From QAMX01 sp964448855 (GTDB lineage Bacteria > Bacillota > Clostridia > Oscillospirales > QAMX01): 64,000 nt of DNA. Shown here in pieces: positions 32,100-41,270 of the stretch (the stretch's first letter is position 1; the number at the start of each line of letters is the position of its first letter). The notes under the pieces were generated by a model. That model had not been told where the DNA came from. It made no database searches and saw only the letters and a list, made by a program, of their open reading frames with translations. The stretch spans positions 1 through 64,000 of the forward strand of contig CAYUXI010000004.1 in NCBI GenBank assembly GCA_964448855.1, in the 5' to 3' direction. The translations under genes and the position numbers were made by a program.

Positions 32100-34478
32100 T
32101 CAGATGCGCGACCGCAAAAATTCTTTGATACCGGCAATCCCGGCATAACGGACAACCTGATCCGCAGATGACAGAATCAGCGTCGGCGCCTGCCGGATTT
32201 CATATTGCCGCGCCAGCTCGATGTGCTCCTCCGCGTCCAGCTGCGTGAAATCCACACCGGCATTCGTCAGCAGCACATGGGCGACCTTGCAGTTTGGACA
32301 GGTTTTCGAGGTAAAGAGCAGACAGGCGTCTGCAAGCGGAGCTGATGTCGGTTCTGCGGCCGGTGATGGAGCGGGCGATGCGTCGGCAGCTGTATCCGTG
32401 TGCAGCTGTGAGCTGGCCACGTCATAGACCACGCGATCCTTGAACTCCTGCGCCTTGCCGTCGTTCCAATTCTGCACCGGTCGGTAGTAGCCGGTGATGC
32501 GGCTGTAGACCTCGGTCTTTTCGCCGCAGTGCGGACAGGTGTAGACCTCTCCGGCGAGATATCCGTCGTTTTTGCAGACGGAATAGGTGGGGGAAAGCGT
32601 GTAATAGGGCAGCCGGTAATGCTCCGCAATTTTCCGGACAAGCGACGCCGCCGATTTCCAGTCCGGCAGCTTTTCGCCCAAAAATGCGTGAAAAACCGTG
32701 CCGGAGGTGTAGAGCATCTGCAGCTCGTCCTGAATGTCCAGCGCTTCGAAAACATCGGCAGTGCAGCCGACCGGCAGGTGCGAGCTGTTCGTGTAGTACG
32801 GCGTGCCAGACTGCGAGGCCGTGATGATGTCGGGGAACATTTCCCGGTCGTGCTTGGCGAACCGATAGGTGGTCGATTCGGCAGGTGTCGCTTCCAGATT
32901 GTAGAGATCGCCGTACTGCTCCTGATAATCGGAGAGGCGCTCCCGCATATGATTCAAGACCTTTTTGGTGAACACCTGCGTTTCCGGATGCGTCAGATCC
33001 GCCCGCAGCCACGATGCATTCAGCCCGGCTTCGTTCATGCCGATCAGGCCGATGGTGGAGAAGTGATTGTCAAAGGAGCCGAGATACCGCCGGGTGTAGG
33101 GGTACAGCCCTTCATTCAATAGCCGGGTGATGACGGTTCGCTTCACCTTCAGAGAACGCGCCGCAATGTCCATCATCCGATCCAGCCGCTGGAAGAAGCT
33201 GGCCTCACTGTCGGAGAGATAGGCCATGCGCGGCATATTGATGGTCACGACGCCGACGGAGCCGGTGCTTTCGCCGCTGCCAAAGAAGCCGCCGGATTTC
33301 CGGCGAAGCTCCCTCAAATCCAGCCGCAGCCGACAGCACATACTGCGGATATCGCTGGGCTCGATGTCGCTGTTGATGTAGTTTGAAAAGTACGGCGTCC
33401 CGTACTTGGCGGTCATTTCAAAGAGCAGCCGGTTGTTTTCCGTCTCGGACCAGTCGAAGTCCTTGGTGATGGAATAGGTCGGAATCGGATACTGGAACCC
33501 GCGGCCGTTGGCGTCGCCCTCGATCATGACCTCGATGAAGGCACGGTTGATCATATCCATTTCGTGCTTGCAGTCTTTGTATTTGAAATCCATTTCCTTC
33601 CCGCCGACAATGGCATACTGCTCGGCGAGATCGGCCGGAACCGTCCAGTCCAGCGTGATATTGGAGAAGGGCGCCTGCGTGCCCCAACGGCTCGGTGTGT
33701 TGACGCCGAAGATGAAGGATTCGATGCACTGCCGCACGGCGCGGTAGGAGAGGTGATCGACCTTGACGAAGGGCGCCAGATAGGTATCAAAGGAAGAGAA
33801 GGCCTGTGCCCCTGCCCATTCATTCTGCATGATGCCGAGAAAATTCACCATCTGGCTGCACAGCGTGGACAGATGGCTGGCCGGCGCGGACGTGATTTTG
33901 CCCGGAATGCCGCCCAGACCTTCCTGAATCAGCTGACGCAACGACCAACCGGCACAGTAGCCGGTCAGCATGGAGAGATCGTGCAGATGAATATCACCGC
34001 TGCGGTGCGCATTGGCAATTTCTTCATCGTAGATTTCCGAAAGCCAGTAGTTGGCGGTGATGGCACCGGAGTTGCTGAGAATCAGCCCGCCGACGGAATA
34101 GGTCACCGTGGAATTCTCCTTGACGCGCCAGTCCGTCGCCTTGACGTAGCTGTCCACCAGCTCCTTGTAGTCCAGAATCGTAGAACGCATATTGCGGATT
34201 TTCTCGCGCTGCTTCCGGTAGAGAATGAACGCCTTGGCCACATCGGAATACCCGGCCTGCACCAGCACATTCTCCACGCTGTCCTGAATGTCCTCCACCG
34301 CGATGAGGCCGTTCCGGATTTTCGGCTCAAAGTCCGCCGTGACCTTGAGTGCCAGCAAATCAATGACACCCGGATGCGACTGCTTGCTCTGCGCATCAAA
34401 GGCCTTCTGAATGACGGCTCTGATTTTTGTGATATCGAACTCGACAATTTTGCCGTCCCGCTTCGTCACCTGATACAT
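32100..34478 (-). CDS. nrdD: Anaerobic ribonucleotide reductase with C-terminal redoxin domain
   Basis: A 792-residue class III reductase that makes deoxyribonucleotides under anoxia. An ATP-cone (MYQVTKRDGKIVEFD...) occupies the first 95 residues, followed by the glycyl-radical enzyme barrel. CPHCGEK is the zinc site, and RITGYYRPV carries the radical Gly663. After an Ala/Pro/Ser linker, residues about 715-792 form a glutaredoxin/thioredoxin-like domain with C727-P-N-C730. That fused domain and the adjacent trxB suggest a thioredoxin-type electron route rather than formate. Confidence 0.95.
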   Translation of the reverse strand: MYQVTKRDGKIVEFDITKIRAVIQKAFDAQSKQSHPGVIDLLALKVTADFEPKIRNGLIAVEDIQDSVENVLVQAGYSDVAKAFILYRKQREKIRNMRSTILDYKELVDSYVKATDWRVKENSTVTYSVGGLILSNSGAITANYWLSEIYDEEIANAHRSGDIHLHDLSMLTGYCAGWSLRQLIQEGLGGIPGKITSAPASHLSTLCSQMVNFLGIMQNEWAGAQAFSSFDTYLAPFVKVDHLSYRAVRQCIESFIFGVNTPSRWGTQAPFSNITLDWTVPADLAEQYAIVGGKEMDFKYKDCKHEMDMINRAFIEVMIEGDANGRGFQYPIPTYSITKDFDWSETENNRLLFEMTAKYGTPYFSNYINSDIEPSDIRSMCCRLRLDLRELRRKSGGFFGSGESTGSVGVVTINMPRMAYLSDSEASFFQRLDRMMDIAARSLKVKRTVITRLLNEGLYPYTRRYLGSFDNHFSTIGLIGMNEAGLNASWLRADLTHPETQVFTKKVLNHMRERLSDYQEQYGDLYNLEATPAESTTYRFAKHDREMFPDIITASQSGTPYYTNSSHLPVGCTADVFEALDIQDELQMLYTSGTVFHAFLGEKLPDWKSAASLVRKIAEHYRLPYYTLSPTYSVCKNDGYLAGEVYTCPHCGEKTEVYSRITGYYRPVQNWNDGKAQEFKDRVVYDVASSQLHTDTAADASPAPSPAAEPTSAPLADACLLFTSKTCPNCKVAHVLLTNAGVDFTQLDAEEHIELARQYEIRQAPTLILSSADQVVRYAGIAGIKEFLRSRI

Positions 34479-34501
34479 ATCCTGCTCTCCTCCAAAAAAA
34501 G

Positions 34502-35197
34502 TTATTCCACTCCACGCAGAGCCGCAGACGGACAGAAATCGTGCGCCGCGCCGAGCATGGCGTGCAGCACCTCCGACGAATGCGGATGCAGACCGGCGGT
34601 CAGTACGTCGCCGGAATCGACAAAACTCTGTAAAAAATAGCGTTCCGCGCCGGAAATCCAGCGGGCGATGGACGCGATGTCATCGACCGTGTGCAGCTCC
34701 CGGACAACAGTTGTGCGGAATTCATAGCGCCCGGAAAGCGTGCGCAGAAATGCGACACTTTCCAGAATCGGCGACAGGTCGAACGCGGAACGCCCGATGG
34801 TTTCCGCATATCGCTCGGGCGCATTCTTGAGGTCCATGGCGACCTGATCGACCAGCCCGGCACGCACCACGTCCTTCAGCCGGTCTGGCAGACTGCCGTT
34901 GGTGTCCAGCTTGACGGCAAAGCCGAGCGAACGGATGCGCTCTAAAAATGACGCCAGATCGGCCTGCAAGAGCGGTTCACCACCGGAAATGCAGACGCCG
35001 TCCAAGAGCCCACGCCGCTTTTGCAGAAACGACAGCACATCGTCTTCCGCAATCGGCGCAGCAGCCGCACCGGGACGGACGAGCGAAGCGTTTTGACAAA
35101 ACGGACAGGCGAAGTTGCAGCCCTCTGTAAAAATGGTGCAGGCGACCTTGCCGGGATAGTCCAGCAGGGTGCATTTTTGCAGCCCACGAATGATCAT
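34502..35197 (-). CDS. nrdG: Anaerobic ribonucleotide reductase activating enzyme
   Basis: A 231-residue radical SAM protein that installs the glycyl radical on NrdD. The 4Fe-4S motif is C27-NFA-C31-PF-C34 and the SAM-binding GGEP follows in ISGGEPLLQ. It belongs to the longer NrdG-type group common in Clostridia. The start at 35197 follows AGGAGGG. It is the first gene of the operon, 23 bases upstream of nrdD. Confidence 0.92.
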   Translation of the reverse strand: MIIRGLQKCTLLDYPGKVACTIFTEGCNFACPFCQNASLVRPGAAAAPIAEDDVLSFLQKRRGLLDGVCISGGEPLLQADLASFLERIRSLGFAVKLDTNGSLPDRLKDVVRAGLVDQVAMDLKNAPERYAETIGRSAFDLSPILESVAFLRTLSGRYEFRTTVVRELHTVDDIASIARWISGAERYFLQSFVDSGDVLTAGLHPHSSEVLHAMLGAAHDFCPSAALRGVE

Positions 35198-35268
35198 CTT
35201 CCGCCCTCCTGTCGCGAACGTGTCGGGCTCCGCCATCCTCCAACCGAACGAAAAGGCGGAACAACCTT

Positions 35269-35298
35269 ATTGTATCATACGCGGGATTCGTTTGTCAA
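35269..35298 (-). promoter_or_regulatory. Promoter of nrdG-nrdD-trxB
   Basis: On the minus strand TTGACA and TACAAT separated by 18 bases, about 70 bases before the nrdG start. Confidence 0.7.
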
Positions 35299-35440
35299 GC
35301 GTTCCACACCGATTCTGTGACAATATCTTGTGGTTTTCTATGAATGAATCTACTACATCTTGGATTCGTTAGGCAATCAACATATCTGTCGACCAAGCAA
35401 AGGATGCAAGCGGAACGTCGAATTATTCACAGGAATTGCC

Positions 35441-35470
35441 TTGACACGCACGGTGGAACGCGTATATAAT
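35441..35470 (+). promoter_or_regulatory. Promoter of the DNA glycosylase gene
   Basis: TTGACA and TATAAT separated by 18 bases, about 40 bases before the start codon. Confidence 0.75.
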
Positions 35471-35512
35471 TTCATCAGCGCACCCCAAAATTCCGGAAAG
35501 GAGAGAGCAGCC

Positions 35513-36004
35513 ATGCAGCACGAGCATTCCATCGCGCCGATTTTTGATGCAGCTTCCAGCATTCTGATTCTGGGGAGCTTTCCATCGGTTCGGTCACGGG
35601 CGGTCTCGTTTTACTATGCGCATCCGCAAAACCGCTTCTGGCGCGTGCTGTCAACGCTGTATGGCGAGCCGGTGCCGGAATCGATCGGGGAGAAGTGCGA
35701 CTTTCTGCATCGACACCACCTGGCACTCTGGGACGTCATCCAGAGCTGTACCATCGAAGGCTCCGACGATGCGAGCATCCGGAATGTCACCCCGAACGAC
35801 CTGACGCCGATCTTGCAGACGGCTAACCTCCGACTGCTGATCACCAACGGAAAGACGGCCGGCAAGCTGTACGACCGGCTGCTTTTGCCGCAGACACAGC
35901 GACCGGCTGTCTGTCTGCCGTCCACCAGCCCGGCGAATGCAGCCTGCTCGTTTGAACGACTGCTCGATGCCTGGGCGATCCTCCGTCAGGCAGATCTTCC
36001 TTGA
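35513..36004 (+). CDS. DNA-deoxyinosine glycosylase
   Basis: A 163-residue uracil-DNA-glycosylase-superfamily enzyme. LILGSFPSVRSRAVSFYYAH and HPQNRFWRVL are hallmark segments of the deoxyinosine (hypoxanthine) glycosylase group, which removes deaminated bases in base excision repair. LPSTSPANA provides the C-terminal motif. The start at 35513 follows AAGGAGAG with good spacing; the frame upstream crosses the promoter. The promoter of the next gene overlaps its stop codon. Confidence 0.88.
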   Translation: MQHEHSIAPIFDAASSILILGSFPSVRSRAVSFYYAHPQNRFWRVLSTLYGEPVPESIGEKCDFLHRHHLALWDVIQSCTIEGSDDASIRNVTPNDLTPILQTANLRLLITNGKTAGKLYDRLLLPQTQRPAVCLPSTSPANAACSFERLLDAWAILRQADLP

Positions 36005-36029
36005 AATGCAGAGCGGAATGTGCTATAAT
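36001..36029 (+). promoter_or_regulatory. Promoter of the LTA-synthase-like gene
   Basis: TTGAAA and TATAAT with 17-base spacing; the -35 box overlaps the stop codon of the glycosylase gene. Confidence 0.75.
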
Positions 36030-36069
36030 ACAAAAAATCAGGATATGAAAGGACAATGAGGCGAAACAC

Positions 36070-37851
36070 ATGAAACAATGGCAGACGCGGTTGAAGCAAA
36101 TGTTCAGCAGAGCGGGGCGCACGGAAGCTTCGGAGCTGCATCGAAAACGCAATGGCATCCTGATGCTCGTGTTTCCGATTCTGCTGGTTCTGATCGTCGA
36201 GATGAATCAGCTGCAAAGCGTGACGCAGCTGGGACAGTTTCTGACCGGGCATTTCGGTGTGTTCCTGTTCGACGTCTGCCTGGCCGGTGCGCTGTTTCTG
36301 GCGCTTCTGGTGCTGGTTCAAACGGCGTGGATTGCCGCAGCCGGAATCGGAACGCTCTTCTTCCTGCTGTCCTGTGTGGAATTTTTCAAATTCGATGTCA
36401 GCGGCAGCCATTTTCAGCCGCAGGATCTGCTCCTGACTGGCGATCTGGCCGACGTGTCCGGCATGGCTCAGCTGCGCATGACGACGGTTCTGGCGATCGA
36501 CATTCTGGTATTTGTGGCCTGCCTCTTGATTCTCTTCCTGTCCGGCGCACGGCTTCGGCTGCGCTGGCCGCCCCGCGTGGGCGTGGCAGTCGGCTGCCTG
36601 GCCGCCGTCCTGATGACCGTCGTGACACCGGCCTCCGATGTGGTCTTCCGGTTGTTCGGCGTCGATCACCGCCCATCCATCAATACCTTTGAGGCGAATG
36701 CCAAATTCCAGTCGGATAATCTCATCGCCTTCTGGAGCAGCGAACTGGCACAGCTCGCCGCATCCCATCTGGACACCCCGGAGCCGTATGACGAAGCCAC
36801 CGTTCTCTCCCTGCTGGCGGAGACGCCGGAAACGACACAGCCGTCGCACCGCCCGAATGTGCTCATCGTCATGAGCGAATCCTATGCCGACTTCCGTGTT
36901 GTGGATCCGACAGCCGCAGATGATGGCGACTATGCGGCATTTGACGCTTTTTGCGAAGACGGCCTTTCCGGCTATGCCGTGGTGCCGACCTTTGGCGGAT
37001 ACACCGGCCGCAGCGAATTTGAACTCCTGACCGGCCTGCCGGTGGCGTCCCTTGCAGACCCCATCATTCCGCATGACGCCGTCACCCGGAAAACGGTCGA
37101 AGGCATTCCGGAGCTCTTCCGAAACCGCGGCTATCAGACCATCTACCTCCACCCGTATCACAGCAACTTCTACGACCGGGAAAGCGTCTACCCCAAATTC
37201 GGACTCGATACGTTCCTGTTTGAAGACGATCTGGCCATCGGCAGCCGCACCTTCCACCATCGCCCGGAGGACGCATTCTGCCTGGAGCAAACGATCGACC
37301 TCCTGCAGCAGACCGAGGAACCGGTCTTTCTCTTCCTGACCACCATGCAGAACCACCAGCCGTATTATTATGAAGCAGAGCAGGGGGTGGATGAGCTCGC
37401 CTACTATTTGCAGGGCATCGCCCATACGGATGAAGCGCTTGCCGCGTTCCGTCAATCGCTGGATGCGCTCGACGAAGATACCATCGTCCTCTTCATCGGC
37501 GACCATTTCCCGTTCTTTGGCCTGTCCGGCAATTTCTACGATCGAACCGGTGTCGATGCAACGAACTGCGCCGCCTATTTCCGGCAACATTATTTCATCT
37601 ATGCCAACTACGCGTTGGATGCGGAAGCAGCCGCACTGAACGAAGTCTCGCTCTTTTACCTGCCCCACCTGCTGACCTCTCTCGCTCTGGGGGAGGATAC
37701 ACCGGTCATCAGCCGGGCGCTGCTGTCCTATGCCCAGCAGCAGCCGGTCTACACAACGGCCGACCCGGAGACGGACGTCTCCAACGATTCCTTCCTGGAC
37801 ACTCTGGCGTATGACCGGCTGATCGGTCAGGCCTGGTCGGCAGAACGCTGA
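36070..37851 (+). CDS. LTA-synthase-like sulfatase-family membrane enzyme
   Basis: A 593-residue protein. About five N-terminal transmembrane helices are followed by an extracellular sulfatase-fold domain. VLIVMSESYADF carries the metal-binding Glu, FGGYTGRSEFELLTGLP the nucleophile Thr, and HPYHSNFYDR and IGDHFPFF further metal ligands. Such enzymes transfer glycerol-phosphate from phosphatidylglycerol to build lipoteichoic acid or decorate surface glycans. It has its own promoter. Exact acceptor unknown. Confidence 0.88.
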   Translation: MKQWQTRLKQMFSRAGRTEASELHRKRNGILMLVFPILLVLIVEMNQLQSVTQLGQFLTGHFGVFLFDVCLAGALFLALLVLVQTAWIAAAGIGTLFFLLSCVEFFKFDVSGSHFQPQDLLLTGDLADVSGMAQLRMTTVLAIDILVFVACLLILFLSGARLRLRWPPRVGVAVGCLAAVLMTVVTPASDVVFRLFGVDHRPSINTFEANAKFQSDNLIAFWSSELAQLAASHLDTPEPYDEATVLSLLAETPETTQPSHRPNVLIVMSESYADFRVVDPTAADDGDYAAFDAFCEDGLSGYAVVPTFGGYTGRSEFELLTGLPVASLADPIIPHDAVTRKTVEGIPELFRNRGYQTIYLHPYHSNFYDRESVYPKFGLDTFLFEDDLAIGSRTFHHRPEDAFCLEQTIDLLQQTEEPVFLFLTTMQNHQPYYYEAEQGVDELAYYLQGIAHTDEALAAFRQSLDALDEDTIVLFIGDHFPFFGLSGNFYDRTGVDATNCAAYFRQHYFIYANYALDAEAAALNEVSLFYLPHLLTSLALGEDTPVISRALLSYAQQQPVYTTADPETDVSNDSFLDTLAYDRLIGQAWSAER

Positions 37852-37886
37852 CCGCCGATGCACTCGAAACCAAAACAAGAAAGCAG

Positions 37887-39305
37887 ATGAACAATCAACG
37901 CATGGAACGAACCGCACTTGAGAAAAAACAGAGAATTTTCAGCAACCGCAAAATCTTTGCGCTGCTGTGGCCGGTGCTGATTGAACAGACACTCGCCTCA
38001 ACAGTCGGCATCGCCGACACGATCATGGTCAGCAGCGCGGGTGACGCCGCGGTCAGCGCGGTTGGCCTGATCGACACCATCAATAATATGTTCATTCAGA
38101 TTTTCACGGCCATCGCCACCGGCGCGACGGTTCTGGTGGCGCAGCTCTCCGGCCGCCGCGATGAGAAAGGTGTCCGGCAGACGGTGGGTCAGTCCACGGC
38201 GCTGATGGGCGTGATGATGACATTGATCGGCATCCTGGTGGTGGTCTTCCGCTCACCGATTTTTGATTTTCTTTATCCGAAGGTGGAAACGGCGGTTCGC
38301 ACCAATGCGGTTTCCTATTTCGCACTGACCGGCACAAGCTATCCGTTTTTCGGCCTGATGACGATTTTGTCCGGCCTCTTTCGCGGCAGCGGCAATACCA
38401 AGCTGCCGATGCGGATGTCGCTGCTGGTCAACCTCATCAACATCTGCCTGAACGCGGTCTTTATTTTTGCCTGCGGGATGGGCGCTGCCGGTGCGGCGCT
38501 GGCCACACTGATTGCCCGCATCATCGGCGCCATCCTGATGCTGCGCTCAGCCGTGCAGCACTATGGTCGCGCCTCCTTCACCTGGGCGAATATGCGTTTT
38601 ACTGGCAACATCCTGAAGCCGGTTCTGAATATCAGCCTGCCCGCCGGCCTCGACCAGACGCTCTTTCAGGGCGGTCGACTGATCATTTCGATTTTTGTCG
38701 CCACCATGACCACGGCAGCCATGTCCGGCAACACGATCGGCGGCTCCATGTTCGGCCTGATCTGCATTCCGGGCAGTGCATTCAATGTCGTCGCCACAAC
38801 AGTGGCCGGTCAGTGCTACGGAGCAGGTGCGCGCCGGGAGGCACGGCTGGATATGCTCAAATGCGTGATCATGGCGATGGCCATGATGGCCGCTCTGAGC
38901 CTGATTCTGTACTGGATTGTCCCGTACCTCGTTCTGGCCTATCATCCGAGCGCGGAAGCAAAGCCGATTGCCGTCAGCATCGTCCGCCTCTATCTGTTCA
39001 TGATTCCGCTGTCATGGCCGACCTCGTTTGTTGCGGCGAGCGGTCTGCGCGCAGTGGATGATGTCCGCTTTACAACCATCGTCTCCATTCCGAGTATGTG
39101 GCTGGTTCGTGTGCTCGGCGCATGGTTTCTCGGCATTCGGCTGGGCATGGGGCCGCTTGGGCTGAACCTGGCCATGGGGCTGGACTGGGTCGTGCGGAGC
39201 GCCTTCTATATCCCGCGCATCCTCACGCTGAAGCGCCTGAAAACAGACGAATTCCCCGCGCCGGCATCACAGAAGGCGGAACCGTCGGCGCTCCCGGTCG
39301 GCTGA
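37887..39305 (+). CDS. MATE-family efflux transporter
   Basis: A 472-residue membrane protein with twelve hydrophobic helices and the typical MATE opening LLWPVLIEQTLASTVGIADT. Members export drugs or metabolites in exchange for Na+ or H+. The C-terminal tail is short and cytoplasmic. It follows the LTA-synthase-like gene by 35 bases and may be co-transcribed with it. Substrate cannot be predicted. Confidence 0.92.
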   Translation: MNNQRMERTALEKKQRIFSNRKIFALLWPVLIEQTLASTVGIADTIMVSSAGDAAVSAVGLIDTINNMFIQIFTAIATGATVLVAQLSGRRDEKGVRQTVGQSTALMGVMMTLIGILVVVFRSPIFDFLYPKVETAVRTNAVSYFALTGTSYPFFGLMTILSGLFRGSGNTKLPMRMSLLVNLINICLNAVFIFACGMGAAGAALATLIARIIGAILMLRSAVQHYGRASFTWANMRFTGNILKPVLNISLPAGLDQTLFQGGRLIISIFVATMTTAAMSGNTIGGSMFGLICIPGSAFNVVATTVAGQCYGAGARREARLDMLKCVIMAMAMMAALSLILYWIVPYLVLAYHPSAEAKPIAVSIVRLYLFMIPLSWPTSFVAASGLRAVDDVRFTTIVSIPSMWLVRVLGAWFLGIRLGMGPLGLNLAMGLDWVVRSAFYIPRILTLKRLKTDEFPAPASQKAEPSALPVG

Positions 39306-39369
39306 TGACGGGTGATTCGAAAAAATCGCACGGTATGCTGCCTAAAACGGTATAAACGCTGCGCAAAAT

Positions 39370-39404
39370 GGCAATCCTCTGTCAGAACAAAAGGGAGGAT
39401 TGCC
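39370..39404 (+). promoter_or_regulatory. Hairpin sequestering the spoIIR ribosome site
   Basis: GGCAATCCTC and GAGGATTGCC form a perfect 10-bp stem with a 15-base loop. The ribosome site GGGAGG lies in the 3' arm and the start codon is 4 bases beyond the stem. Folding would block initiation. Confidence 0.7.
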
Positions 39405-39408
39405 CACT

Positions 39409-40059
39409 ATGAAAGCTCATCTGATTTTCCGCCGCCTGCACAACTCCGCATGGCTGCGGCTGGAAGCGGCTGCCGCGCTGGCGCTGCTGATTCTGATGGT
39501 TGGCCAAACCGTGTCCGCTGTGATCGGTCAGCGCGCCCTGTCCGAAAAACTGATTCGTCTGCACATCGTCGCGCAGTCGGATTCTGAAGAAGATCAGACG
39601 CTCAAACTGGCCGTCCGCGACCGGCTGACAACGGAGTGGTTCGCAGAACAGCCGACCCTGCAAAATGCGGAGGAAGCGGCGGCCTACTTCGCCCAACACT
39701 TGGACGAGATCGCCGTGACCGCCGAAGCGGAGCTGCGTTCGCACGGCTGCGATTTGCCGGTGCGCGTGACGCTGGAGCAGGAAACGTTCCCGACCCGCCA
39801 TTATGATTCGTTTGCACTACCGGCCGGCACCTATACCTCCCTCCGCGTGATCATTGGCGAAGGTCAGGGGCGAAACTGGTGGTGCGTGATGTTTCCGCCA
39901 CTCTGTACAGCCGATGCCATCCGCGTGCGTCAAACGGCACAGACCTGTTTTTCCAACGGCGAGTGGCACCTGATGACGGCGCAGACGCCGGACGTCACCG
40001 TGAAGTTCAAACTGCTGGAATGGTGGTCGTATCTGAAAAAACAATGGCAGAAACGATGA
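39409..40059 (+). CDS. spoIIR: Stage II sporulation protein R
   Basis: A 216-residue secreted signal protein with one N-terminal hydrophobic anchor. EKLIRLHIVAQSDSEEDQTL and WWCVMFPPLC are family hallmarks. In Bacillus it is made in the forespore under sigma-F and triggers SpoIIGA to process pro-sigma-E in the mother cell. The start at 39409 follows GGGAGG, which is buried in a hairpin. It confirms that the organism carries the sporulation pathway. Confidence 0.93.
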   Translation: MKAHLIFRRLHNSAWLRLEAAAALALLILMVGQTVSAVIGQRALSEKLIRLHIVAQSDSEEDQTLKLAVRDRLTTEWFAEQPTLQNAEEAAAYFAQHLDEIAVTAEAELRSHGCDLPVRVTLEQETFPTRHYDSFALPAGTYTSLRVIIGEGQGRNWWCVMFPPLCTADAIRVRQTAQTCFSNGEWHLMTAQTPDVTVKFKLLEWWSYLKKQWQKR

Positions 40060-40075
40060 AAAGGGGCATATATCC

Positions 40076-41083
40076 ATGAAAATAATCCGAAACCAGACCC
40101 GTCGAGCAATTGGAGCGCTGCTTGTTTTGCTGCTGATGCTGGCGACACTGTCGGCCTGCACCGTGCGAACCGTCCCGTCGGACGCTACCAACCTGACCGG
40201 AACCACGTCGACACCCGCGCATACAGACGGGACAACGCCTGCGAGCGGGCTGCTTTTCTGGGAGGTGACTTCGCCGGACGGGACGGAGACCATGTACCTG
40301 CTGGGCTCTATCCACGTGGCGGACGATTCGATTTATCCGATGCCGGCGGTCGTGATGGACGCCTATCAGTCATCCGATCTGCTGGCGGTGGAGGCGGATA
40401 TTCTGGCGTATGAACAGGATCAGGAGGCAATCAGCTGCCTCACCATGCGCTTTTTCTATACGGACGGCACCACCATTCGGGAACATTTGCCGGCCGATCT
40501 CTATGAACAGGCCAAAACGCGCCTGACCGACGCCGGACTGTACGCGGAAGCCTATGACTGGGTTCACCCGTTTCTGTGGAACTCTCTGCTTGATCAGATC
40601 GTGACGGATGCCTCCGGACTGGACGCGGAACACGGTGTTGACCGCCATTTTCTCGAACTGGCGCATCAGAGCGGGAAACGCATTTTCGAAATCGAATCCG
40701 TCGAGGAACAGTACAACGTCTTCCTCGGCTTCTCGGACGAACTCTGGACGGCGCTGATCGGCGAAATGCTGGCAACCGAGCCGGAAGCGCAGATGGCCGA
40801 TCTGCGGGATATGTACGACCTCTGGAAAAGCGGGGACGTAGACGCGTTTACCGCCTATTGCGAAACCGACCTGGAGGGCCTGTCGGCGGAGGAATGCGCC
40901 CTGTATGAAGCCTACAACGACGCCGTCCTGACCCAGCGGAATCTCGGCATGACGCAGACGGCGCTTGATCTGCTGCAGAGCGGGGAGACCTGCTTCCTGA
41001 TCGTCGGCGCTGCCCATATGGTGGGGGAGACCGGCCTGGTGGAATCCCTGCAGCAGTTTGGCTACACGGTCGTACAGCGCTGA
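40076..41083 (+). CDS. TraB/GumN-family lipoprotein
   Basis: A 335-residue protein with a signal peptide and lipobox (LATLSACT), then the TraB/GumN domain. LLGSIHVADDSIYPMP near the start and VGAAHMVGETGLVESL near the end are the paired His-containing motifs of this putative protease or metal-binding fold. It is 16 bases after spoIIR and could be expressed with it. Function in bacteria is largely unknown. Confidence 0.88.
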   Translation: MKIIRNQTRRAIGALLVLLLMLATLSACTVRTVPSDATNLTGTTSTPAHTDGTTPASGLLFWEVTSPDGTETMYLLGSIHVADDSIYPMPAVVMDAYQSSDLLAVEADILAYEQDQEAISCLTMRFFYTDGTTIREHLPADLYEQAKTRLTDAGLYAEAYDWVHPFLWNSLLDQIVTDASGLDAEHGVDRHFLELAHQSGKRIFEIESVEEQYNVFLGFSDELWTALIGEMLATEPEAQMADLRDMYDLWKSGDVDAFTAYCETDLEGLSAEECALYEAYNDAVLTQRNLGMTQTALDLLQSGETCFLIVGAAHMVGETGLVESLQQFGYTVVQR

Positions 41084-41146
41084 ATTCGCCATACCGGAAT
41101 TTCACCTGACCACACCCGAAAAATTTCAGAAAGACGGGGTGTGCAG

Positions 41147-41175
41147 TTGTTTTTTGAGCCCGAGTATGGTAAAAT
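41147..41175 (+). promoter_or_regulatory. Promoter of the GH43/fucI operon
   Basis: TTGTTT and TAAAAT with 17-base spacing, about 90 bases before the first GH43-like gene. No regulator-binding site is obvious. Confidence 0.5.
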
Positions 41176-41270
41176 AAAGAAAGAAACTGACCGGCTTTCA
41201 GACGAAATCTGCATCGCAATTTCGTCCAAATGCAAAAGGCCGAACTCTGTACAAATACGAGGTGGTTGGC

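Larger units (their letters stand above)
35198..35512. other. Intergenic region with divergent promoters
   Basis: It holds the leftward nrd promoter and the rightward glycosylase promoter. I see no gene, NrdR box or riboswitch I can support between them. Confidence 0.55.

Noticed and set aside
35986..37917. 643-codon frame antisense to the LTA-synthase-like gene
   Set aside because: Low-complexity Gln/Arg-rich sequence typical of shadow frames; the sense frame has sulfatase motifs.
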